Positions 8,006-14,650 of a stretch of DNA of 29,865 nt are shown here, one piece after another. Position numbers and translations under genes: made by a program. The notes beneath the pieces were generated by a model, which was given only the letters and a program-made list of their open reading frames with translations, searched no databases and was not told where the DNA came from. The first letter of the stretch is position 1; the number at the start of each line of letters is the position of its first letter. Origin of the DNA: CAZJAT01 sp964544145 (GTDB taxonomy: Bacteria > Hydrothermota > 32-111); contig CAZJAT010000023.1 in NCBI GenBank assembly GCA_964544145.1, positions 1 through 29,865 of the forward strand. Reading direction: 5' to 3'.

Positions 8006-8469
8006 TATTCCTCCTTATTAATTATTTCGGTATCAACAGGTTTGGGTCCCTTAACTGATAAAAATACACCATGAATATCGGATATATTCTCAAATGTGTG
8101 CGGTATATTCATTTTACCCTGTAATATATCACCTTTTTCTGCAACAATTTCAGTATTTCCTATCTTAAATTTAAATCTTCCTTCAATAATATAGAAAAGT
8201 TCATCCGTTGTCGGATGCTTGTGCAAAGGGACCATTGTTCCTGCAGGAAGATTATAGATAAATGGCTGTAATGATTCATAATTACCGAACAGCAGATTAA
8301 CTTTCGGGGAATTCAGCTCTTCCACTTTTTCAGAATATTTCATTTTCAGCCGAATATCATTTATATTTATTAATTCAAATTTTTCCCTATCTGCATTGCA
8401 GTTAGGGCAATATTCGGGTGCTGATTCTCCTTCATGCACATATCCGCATATTGAACAAATAAATTTCAC
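8005..8469 (-). CDS. Rubredoxin-like domain fused to a cupin
   Basis: A 154-residue protein with two recognisable parts. Residues 1-30 form a rubrerythrin-type rubredoxin-like iron site (FICSICGYVHEG...YCPNC) with Cys5, Cys8, Cys21 and Cys24. Residues 55-145 form a single cupin barrel with His83, His85, Glu90 and His124 as likely metal ligands (PLHKHPTTDELFYIIEG, then IPHTFEN). The start is GTG 8469, preceded by a GGGGGT ribosome site; the ATP-type alternatives downstream would lose the first cysteine pair. It begins 9 nt after tsaD and its stop overlaps the start of the superoxide reductase fusion, so the two are translated together. The iron site could pass electrons to that enzyme; the cupin's substrate cannot be read from the sequence. 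Confidence 0.82.
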   Translation of the reverse strand: MKFICSICGYVHEGESAPEYCPNCNADREKFELININDIRLKMKYSEKVEELNSPKVNLLFGNYESLQPFIYNLPAGTMVPLHKHPTTDELFYIIEGRFKFKIGNTEIVAEKGDILQGKMNIPHTFENISDIHGVFLSVKGPKPVDTEIINKEE

Positions 8470-8478
8470 TTTACCCCC

Positions 8479-9468
8479 TTATTGATTTCTTGAATATATA
8501 TCAAAATCCATATCTGCAAATGAATTTCTTTTGTACTTGCTAAATGCAAGTCCGGCTGTATTAGCCGCATTGTCAGTGCAATATTCAATTGCAGGCATGA
8601 AAAACTGTATACCATTTTTATTTAATGTTAATTGCATCTTTTCCCTCAGCTTTCTATTTGCTGCCACACCTCCAGCTAATGCTATTCTACTGATTTTAAG
8701 TGATTCAGCGGCTTTCAGTGTCTTGATTATCAATTGGTCAATTATTGCTTCTTGAAGTGATGCCGCAATATCAGATTTATGTGATTCAATGAATTCAATT
8801 TCCTTTCCCTTTAAATAATAAAGTACTGATGTTTTTAGACCACTGAATGAAAAATTGAAATCACCTGCATCAGCTCTCGGAAATTTGTGAAACTTATTGT
8901 TTCCTGAATATCCGATTCTATCAATTTCCGGCCCTCCTGGATATTCCAATCCCATCATTTTTGCACATTTATCAAAGGCCTCACCAGCAGCATCATCAAG
9001 AGTTTTACCTATTACAGTTGTATCAAACCCTTCCTGAACTTGCATCAATGTACTATGACCTCCTGATGCTACAAGAGCAATAAAAGGAAATTCTATGTTA
9101 TTATTGAAAAAATTACCAAATATATGCGCTTTAATATGATCAATTGTAATTATTGGTTTATTCAGTCTCATAGACAGGCCCTTTGCAAACATGACTCCCG
9201 CCATGAGCGAACCAACAAGTCCGGGTCCATTTACCACTGCAATAGCATCAATATCAGAGATGTTCAGTCCGGATTGTTCAATTGCACTTGCAAAAACCGT
9301 ATCAATGTAATCTGCATGTTCCCTGAATGATATGTCAGGTACAACACCGCCGAATTGACTATGAATATGCTGAGTCCGAACAGTATTTGAAAGTATAGTT
9401 TTTCCGTCAGCAACAATAGCTACTGAGGTTTCGTCACATGAGGTTTCAATTCCCAGGATTACTGTCAT
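8479..9468 (-). CDS. tsaD: tRNA N6-adenosine threonylcarbamoyltransferase TsaD
   Basis: TsaD transfers the threonylcarbamoyl group from TC-AMP to A37 of ANN-decoding tRNAs, with TsaB and TsaE as usual partners. The 329-residue product has the ASKHA fold signatures ILGIETSCDETSVA at the N-terminus, NGPGLVGSLMAG near 80-91, the metal-binding pair His111 and His115 (DHIKAH), ALVASGGHS, and the C-terminal nucleotide site GGVAANRKLR and YCTDNAA. ATG 9468 overlaps the ybbR stop (ATGA) and has no good ribosome site of its own, so it is probably translated by coupling. tsaB and tsaE are not in the window. Confidence 0.97.
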   Translation of the reverse strand: MTVILGIETSCDETSVAIVADGKTILSNTVRTQHIHSQFGGVVPDISFREHADYIDTVFASAIEQSGLNISDIDAIAVVNGPGLVGSLMAGVMFAKGLSMRLNKPIITIDHIKAHIFGNFFNNNIEFPFIALVASGGHSTLMQVQEGFDTTVIGKTLDDAAGEAFDKCAKMMGLEYPGGPEIDRIGYSGNNKFHKFPRADAGDFNFSFSGLKTSVLYYLKGKEIEFIESHKSDIAASLQEAIIDQLIIKTLKAAESLKISRIALAGGVAANRKLREKMQLTLNKNGIQFFMPAIEYCTDNAANTAGLAFSKYKRNSFADMDFDIYSRNQ

Positions 9469-10397
9469 TCTACCATTATCTGCAATGTATCAGGGTTCAT
9501 ATTGATTACCTTAATATTCTCATAATTCAAACTGAGAGGTATTTTGTTGATTCCCCTCTTCACTGAAGAGAGGTCAATTATTGGTGCTAATTCTCCTGAT
9601 AGTATATTGTCAACTACCATTCTGGGTCCTTCAATCTCAACAGAAAATTCAAATGCATCCGAATTAATTAAATAATTTTTAGGCAGATTTATAAATTCTA
9701 CAGGTATTTCATTAAACTCTTTCCTCACTATTTTATCTACCGGAATTGATATTGAAATTTCATCTGAACCAATATTTATATATTTATACTTGTCTTTAAT
9801 CCTTGTTTTCACTGTAAAACTTTTTGTAGCACCTTCCAAATTCACAGGTTCAGTTTCAATGTGAAAAATATTTTCTAGCAATGCCTTTCCTCCGCTTATA
9901 GTTATCTTTTCAGGCGTATATACAATTTCGCCGAATCTCATATACCCATTTGCAGGTGAATTCTCTAAAACAGGCATTATGGGAACACTCTTTTTCGTGA
10001 TGCTGTCAAGTGCAAAAATGATTTCCTTGTCTCTTATTTTTTCAATCTCAATACTATTATCAAGAGGCATTTTAAACGCTGTATTATCTATATAGGCAGT
10101 TACACGCTTATTCGGCTGTATATTATAATCTCCCATATTCAGTTCTGCAATTACCGGTCTCTTTAAAACCGCCATGAGCAGGAATTCATTACTCTTTCCC
10201 CGCATTACTACATCAATATGGTCTTGGCTGAGATCAATAAGTACAAGGGAATCGGGAGTATTTGTAAATTGAATCCTGCATGTATAATTTACTTGTATTT
10301 CGCGATTCAATACAGCATTTATCCATACAATCAAGGCAATCAATACAGCAGTAATTTTCAATCCTATATTTTTACTGATAAATTTTTTTATATTCAT
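9465..10397 (-). CDS. YbbR-domain membrane-anchored protein (CdaR-like)
   Basis: A 310-residue protein with one N-terminal membrane segment (IGLKITAVLIALIVWINAVL, about 10-29) followed by three or four YbbR-type beta domains outside the membrane, each ending in a conserved pattern such as EKITISGGKALL or EFSVEIEGP. In Firmicutes the homologue CdaR regulates the diadenylate cyclase CdaA and is encoded beside it; no cdaA is seen here, so that role is not established. ATG 10397 is chosen. A TTG at 10403 would add two codons, but it abuts the -10 box. There is no Shine-Dalgarno sequence, and the predicted +1 is the A of the ATG, so this looks like a leaderless message. It heads the ybbR-tsaD-rubredoxin/cupin-superoxide reductase operon. 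Confidence 0.85.
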   Translation of the reverse strand: MNIKKFISKNIGLKITAVLIALIVWINAVLNREIQVNYTCRIQFTNTPDSLVLIDLSQDHIDVVMRGKSNEFLLMAVLKRPVIAELNMGDYNIQPNKRVTAYIDNTAFKMPLDNSIEIEKIRDKEIIFALDSITKKSVPIMPVLENSPANGYMRFGEIVYTPEKITISGGKALLENIFHIETEPVNLEGATKSFTVKTRIKDKYKYINIGSDEISISIPVDKIVRKEFNEIPVEFINLPKNYLINSDAFEFSVEIEGPRMVVDNILSGELAPIIDLSSVKRGINKIPLSLNYENIKVINMNPDTLQIMVE

Positions 10398-10403
10398 AAC
10401 CAA

Positions 10404-10431
10404 ATATTAAATTAAAATCATAAAAAGTCAA
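10404..10431 (-). promoter_or_regulatory. Promoter for the ybbR operon, predicted leaderless
   Basis: Minus strand: TTGACT (10431-10426), 16 bases, TAATAT (10409-10404), then TTGGTT and ATG (10397-10395). The six-base gap from the -10 box to the ATG equals that at the GGDEF gene. Confidence 0.6.
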
Positions 10432-10434
10432 TGA

Positions 10435-10462
10435 TTGATTCTAAATTATTGAATAATATAAT
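10435..10462 (+). promoter_or_regulatory. Divergent promoter towards the peptidase-like gene
   Basis: TTGATT (10435-10440), 16 bases, TATAAT (10457-10462). Its -35 box is only three bases from the -35 box of the ybbR promoter, within the palindrome TCAAT-G-ATTGA (10428-10438). Predicted +1 is near 10469, which would give the gene at 10620 a leader of about 150 nt. Confidence 0.5.
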
Positions 10463-10483
10463 TTATGCATATATATACATAAA
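10462..10483. repeat. AT-rich inverted repeat just downstream of the divergent promoter
   Basis: Two 11-base arms, TTTATGCATAT and ATATACATAAA, form a 22-base palindrome with one mismatched pair. It overlaps the last base of the TATAAT box and the predicted +1, a position suited to a repressor site. It could also be chance in AT-rich DNA. Confidence 0.4.
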
Positions 10484-10580
10484 TATGCACTGAATGTTAT
10501 AAATGTCAAAATGTCAACCTGGCTTGATTTCTTAAGTTCTTTTATTTGTTTACTTGCATTTTTTTATTTTACATTGGACA

Positions 10581-10600
10581 TATAATTGTATATAATTGTG
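10581..10600 (+). promoter_or_regulatory. Tandem TATAAT boxes close to the peptidase-like gene
   Basis: TATAATTGTA and TATAATTGTG lie head to tail, giving two possible -10 boxes (10581 and 10591). Neither has a good -35 partner at 16-18 bases. The second would start a short message including AAGGAG at 10609-10614. Confidence 0.35.
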
Positions 10601-10619
10601 AAAAAGACAAGGAGTAGTT

Positions 10620-12149
10620 ATGGACCAGAAATTCTATGACATTTATGAAGAAACAATCAATATGATTGATGAATTAATCATTAAATACAACAGAGAGCAA
10701 TGGAATTTTGTTACAAATGCAACAAGCGAGAATTATAATCAATATTTGAATATTATCAATGAAATAATCAATTATTTTACTGTAAATCAAAATATTCCAT
10801 ATCTTATTAAAGAGAGTAAAAAGAAGAAAAATAAATTTAATAAAGAAGAACTGAAGACTATTTCAAAGATAAGTGATCTGCACAAATATTATTTTAAAAA
10901 GAGCGATGTCTCAGAAGAGTATCATATTGCACTTCTCTCACATCAGAGAAATATAATAAATAAGAGAATACAATATAATAGTAAAGATTCAACAACAAAT
11001 CATCTGGCAGATCTATGTCAGAGAAGAACTTCATTAAAAAAAGTGAAAATGCTGCAAAAGGATTATTTTTTCCAGCCTGTATCCGAATTTAAAAAGGAAA
11101 TAGAAGAGATAATTAATTTAAGAAACCTCTATTTTCAAGAAAGAGGATATTCAGATTTTTCGCAATATATGATGAGATCCAATGGTTTCACACCTTCATC
11201 AATTGCGAAGACAATGGAACGTATTGATAAGAATACCCTGCATCAGTATAAAAAAATAAAGGAATCACTTGAAGAGGAATTGATTAGGAAATTCAACTCA
11301 CGTTCCAAGCAGATTCCGGGATACCTTTATGGAGATCCTTTTTTTAGATATTATCCGGTTCATATAGATGAAAATGTAAACATTATGTTTAAGGGAAAAG
11401 ATATTGCATATGCAGTAAGAAAATTTTTTGAAACATTAGGAGTTAATCTTGACAGCATTTATGAAGTGTCTGACTTATATATCAGACCAGGTAAACATCA
11501 GAATCCTATTATTATAGATATTGACAGAAAGGGAGATGTAAGGTTTTCTCTTAATTCAAAATCAAATTATAGGGGTATTTATCATCTTCTCAGAACAGTC
11601 AGTAAAGTGGTTTATTTGATGCACATATCACCTAAAATTCCATTTCTGCTTCATGAAATGCCTGAACGGGGAATTGTTGAAGCTTTTACTATGTATTTAA
11701 CTGAATATGCCTTACAGAGAGGATATATCTCAAAGATCATTGCCCAATATGAAGAAGAAGATGAACAGATACGCTCTAACATTTCTGACTATCTTGCATT
11801 AACAGAAATTATTTATATGAGATTTCAGTTATGTCTGGCAAATTTCGAAATAAATCTTTATTCAAGCAAAGACCCAAGCAGTCTATGGTTGAAATCATTA
11901 AAAAAATATCAGCTTATAGACAAGGATGCTGTATTGGATATAGATGGATGGGCAATGTTAGATACACTGGTATTTGATCCATTCTCATCTGTTTTTGAAT
12001 TAAAAGGATATGAAATGCTTCCGGATTTTAAGAAAATAGTGCACAACAAACAGCTTCACGGAAAAGGAATGTTGGATTTCTTCATTAATAATATCATGCA
12101 ATATGGAAATGACTTTGACAAGAAATCCCTTTCAAAACTGCATAGATGA
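10620..12149 (+). CDS. M2/M3-like metallopeptidase homologue lacking the zinc motif (probable pseudoenzyme)
   Basis: A 509-residue protein without signal peptide or membrane segment. The helical N-terminal half contains LRNLYFQERGYSDFSQYM, and the C-terminal half contains YGDPFF, SDLYIRPGKHQN and DIDRKGDVRF, which recall cytosolic M2/M3-family carboxypeptidase-like proteins. In those the next conserved block is LLHELGHAVYDKYI with the zinc motif HExxH. Here the same place reads LLRTVSKVVYLMHI, so HExxH has become Arg325-Thr-Val-Ser-Lys329. Glu354 (GIVEAF) is at the place of the third ligand. Proteolysis is therefore unlikely; a binding role is possible but unknown. The frame is intact over 1.5 kb, so this is not simple decay. 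ATG 10620 has AAGGAG five bases upstream. The stop overlaps the next gene as ATGA. Confidence 0.75.
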   Translation: MDQKFYDIYEETINMIDELIIKYNREQWNFVTNATSENYNQYLNIINEIINYFTVNQNIPYLIKESKKKKNKFNKEELKTISKISDLHKYYFKKSDVSEEYHIALLSHQRNIINKRIQYNSKDSTTNHLADLCQRRTSLKKVKMLQKDYFFQPVSEFKKEIEEIINLRNLYFQERGYSDFSQYMMRSNGFTPSSIAKTMERIDKNTLHQYKKIKESLEEELIRKFNSRSKQIPGYLYGDPFFRYYPVHIDENVNIMFKGKDIAYAVRKFFETLGVNLDSIYEVSDLYIRPGKHQNPIIIDIDRKGDVRFSLNSKSNYRGIYHLLRTVSKVVYLMHISPKIPFLLHEMPERGIVEAFTMYLTEYALQRGYISKIIAQYEEEDEQIRSNISDYLALTEIIYMRFQLCLANFEINLYSSKDPSSLWLKSLKKYQLIDKDAVLDIDGWAMLDTLVFDPFSSVFELKGYEMLPDFKKIVHNKQLHGKGMLDFFINNIMQYGNDFDKKSLSKLHR

Positions 12150-13030
12150 GTAAATTTGCTTTACTGATTTTAATTTCTGTAATTTTATTTGTAGATTTGT
12201 CTGCTGGACTTTATTGGGTTCTGCTTTTTGACAGTAATTATTTTATATATGACAGCTTTTTTATGCAGAGTAAATCTATTTCTATTCCTATTGATTCACT
12301 TAAAGATGCTTGTTTTATTGGTATTATTGATGATAATTTGAATGCATCCTTATACTTAGGTACTGATTTATGGAATATAAAAAACAGATATATCACATTA
12401 GATTCACCTGGTGAAGAACTGATTAAGAAGAGTGAATTTCTGTTCTCGGATTTTAATGCTAAAGACATTTCATTTTCCTTTGATTCATTAAAACTCATCA
12501 ATATTCTATCCGCTTTTCCGGACCCTGCCTTGCAACTGATTAATAATTTAAACCGCCGTCAATTTCTGATATCTGATTATTATATTATACCTGACAATGT
12601 AGGCTATATTGATAATTACAGTATTCTTAAGGGACTGATGAGAACAAAGGTTCTGACATTGAATGAGCATTATTATGATGCCTATGTAGAAATTGCAAAT
12701 ATCTTCAAAATATACAATGAGGACCCGGGAATATTCCGATCATATATCAATGCTAAACTCAATATAGGTGATTTCTATGATGCAGAGCAGCTGCTCATTA
12801 ATTTCTATGAAAACAAGGAATTTGATGAATTTTATTATTCCATTAATCTCAATATCAATGCTGTGAGAGGAAACCTGGATTATGCATTGAAGATTTTAGA
12901 GCAGGGAAGAACCATTTTTCCTGAATCAAAAATACTAATTCTTGATGCATATAATCTGTATTCTGTACTTGATTCAGTGAAATTGATTAAAATAATGGAA
13001 TTAATTGAAATTAACAATATTACTTTCTGA
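12146..13030 (+). CDS. Membrane-anchored TPR-like protein of unknown function
   Basis: Not recognised as a named family. The 294-residue product starts with one hydrophobic segment (about 4-28, FALLILISVILFVDLSAGLY), a membrane anchor or uncleaved signal without a lipobox cysteine. A middle region of about 35-150 has mixed strands. From about 160 to 290 it has helical pairs resembling TPR repeats (for example HYYDAYVEIANIF, GDFYDAEQLLINFY and GNLDYALKILEQG). The ATG overlaps the stop of the peptidase-like gene, which suggests coupled translation and a shared job. Its last 11 bases overlap the end of the convergent exchanger gene, with no terminator hairpin visible. Confidence 0.7.
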   Translation: MSKFALLILISVILFVDLSAGLYWVLLFDSNYFIYDSFFMQSKSISIPIDSLKDACFIGIIDDNLNASLYLGTDLWNIKNRYITLDSPGEELIKKSEFLFSDFNAKDISFSFDSLKLINILSAFPDPALQLINNLNRRQFLISDYYIIPDNVGYIDNYSILKGLMRTKVLTLNEHYYDAYVEIANIFKIYNEDPGIFRSYINAKLNIGDFYDAEQLLINFYENKEFDEFYYSINLNINAVRGNLDYALKILEQGRTIFPESKILILDAYNLYSVLDSVKLIKIMELIEINNITF

Positions 13031-13964
13031 ATATTACAAATACCCAGTACATTACAAAAGCAATGAGAAGAACAATTGAAGATGAGCGGGATAATATTTT
13101 TTTCCTATTCATTTCAACCATTAAGAGTAATACAATGGACATAATTCCCAATATCAGAATATCTGCATTCATTACAGGATTAAAGGATATGGGCTTTATG
13201 AGAGAAGATGCTCCAAGAATAAGAAGTATATTGAATATATTTGACCCAATAACATTTCCAATGGCAATATCCGGTTTTTTCCTTACAATTGCAATAATTG
13301 AAGTGATCAGTTCCGGAAGAGAAGTGCCTGTGGCAACAATTGTTATAGCAATCATCTTTTCTGAAACATTCCACATCCTGGCAATTTCCACTGCACTCCG
13401 TATTGTAAGTTCTCCTCCTAATGCCAATGCAGCAGCACCTCCAGCAAAAAGCAGCGATGCAATAAGCATATTGTGTTTTGATTTAATATGAATAACATTG
13501 TTTTTCTTATCCTTTATATTCATATAAATATAAAACATAAATACAATCAGCAGAATAATACCATCAACCCTTGCAAGTGAATTATTTGGCTGGTCTAGCA
13601 TGGCGTCATTACCTAAAATAAACAGTATTATCAGAACAATTATTGAGAAAGGGATATATTTTCTCAAGGCTTTAATATCAGCTTTGATGGGAATTATTAT
13701 GCCTGTAATAGAGAGTACTGCCAGCAAATTAAATATATTTGATCCAATAACATTTCCAACAGTGATATCACCGGCATTTTTCAATGCAGCCATTATGCCG
13801 ACAATAAGCTCCGGTGCAGATGTTCCGAAAGCAATAATCGTAAATCCTATGAATATATCTGACATATTAAACCGCTTGGCAATATCCTCTGCTCCGGCTA
13901 TCATCCAATGTGCACCATAAATAAGCAATACCATGCCGACAGCTAGAATGAGCATATTTATCAT
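13020..13964 (-). CDS. CaCA-family sodium/calcium-type exchanger (YrbG-like)
   Basis: Inner-membrane cation antiporter of 314 residues with about ten membrane segments and the two inverted alpha repeats of the CaCA superfamily. Repeat one has FTIIAFGTSAPEL (Glu52) followed by GNVIGSNIFN. Repeat two has TIVATGTSLPELITS (Glu218) followed by the same GNVIGSNIFN. These glutamates are the ion-binding acids in the family. Whether it moves Na+, H+ or K+ against Ca2+ cannot be told from sequence. ATG 13964 overlaps the yggS stop (ATGA), with only a weak ribosome site. Its 3' end overlaps the facing TPR-like gene by 11 bases. It is the last of the genes following the ribosomal cluster. Confidence 0.92.
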   Translation of the reverse strand: MINMLILAVGMVLLIYGAHWMIAGAEDIAKRFNMSDIFIGFTIIAFGTSAPELIVGIMAALKNAGDITVGNVIGSNIFNLLAVLSITGIIIPIKADIKALRKYIPFSIIVLIILFILGNDAMLDQPNNSLARVDGIILLIVFMFYIYMNIKDKKNNVIHIKSKHNMLIASLLFAGGAAALALGGELTIRSAVEIARMWNVSEKMIAITIVATGTSLPELITSIIAIVRKKPDIAIGNVIGSNIFNILLILGASSLIKPISFNPVMNADILILGIMSIVLLLMVEMNRKKILSRSSSIVLLIAFVMYWVFVIFRK

Positions 13965-14650
13965 TTCTTTCTACCCCCAAACAGCTTTCTCCCGATTCTT
14001 ATCATATTTGATCCATTTGCAAGAGCAATCTTATAGTCATTGCTCATACCCATTGAAAGTGTGTCAAAACCACTATAATCTGCCTTGCAATTGTCAAATA
14101 ACTGTTTCATAATTCCCATAGACTTAGCTATAATGGTTTCTTCATCAGTAAGTGGGCCTATGGTCATAAATCCCCTTAAATGGAGATTTGATAATTTGCT
14201 CAGTTTATTCACTGCACTCTCAGCCTCTTCAACTGAAAATCCCGATTTGGATATCTCACCAGACACATTTATTTCAGCTAAAATATCCACAAACATTGAT
14301 TCTGCTTTGTATCTTTCATTTATAAACTCTGCTAAATCAAGACTATCTATTGATTGAATAATATGACATACTCCCATGATATATTTCAACTTATTCTTTT
14401 GTAATTTCCCTATATATGAGAGATTTATATTATTGTTAATATAAAATTCTCTTTTATCCCTCACTTCCTGCCCTCTGTTTTCACCAAAATTATCAATTCC
14501 AGCTTCATAGACAATTTGCATATCTTCAATTGTCTGAAACTTTGAAGCAGCAATTATAGTTACATTCGCTTCTTTACTATATGTATTTATATCATCATAA
14601 ATACTTCTGATGATATTTTCAGTATTCTCTATAAATGTATTCGCCGACAA
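13961..14650 (-). CDS. yggS: YggS/PROSC family PLP-binding protein
   Basis: Cytosolic protein that binds pyridoxal 5'-phosphate and keeps vitamin B6 and amino-acid pools balanced; no enzyme reaction is established for the family. The 229-residue product has the fold-type III motifs: Lys37 in TIIAASKFQ binds PLP (most relatives have VSK), then GENRGQE, YIGKLQKNK, GFMTIGPL, LSMGMSNDYKIAL and NMIRIGRKLFG. No ATG is available near the expected N-terminus. TTG 14650 is chosen because AAGGA lies 7 bases upstream; it starts 32 nt inside the end of the GHL10 gene. A shorter start at an internal methionine would remove the PLP lysine. Confidence 0.93.
   Translation of the reverse strand: MSANTFIENTENIIRSIYDDINTYSKEANVTIIAASKFQTIEDMQIVYEAGIDNFGENRGQEVRDKREFYINNNINLSYIGKLQKNKLKYIMGVCHIIQSIDSLDLAEFINERYKAESMFVDILAEINVSGEISKSGFSVEEAESAVNKLSKLSNLHLRGFMTIGPLTDEETIIAKSMGIMKQLFDNCKADYSGFDTLSMGMSNDYKIALANGSNMIRIGRKLFGGRKK

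Noticed and set aside
10503..10535. Ten-codon open frame in the long leader upstream of the peptidase-like gene
   Set aside because: No ribosome site and no sign of conservation that could be read here; too short to support.
10620..12149. Active zinc peptidase through HEMPE at residues 345-349
   Set aside because: The second histidine is missing, and its place in the chain matches the segment after the zinc helix rather than the helix itself.
13063..13491. Plus-strand open frame of 142 codons opposite the exchanger gene
   Set aside because: It mirrors the exchanger's conserved repeats in another frame and lacks a ribosome site.
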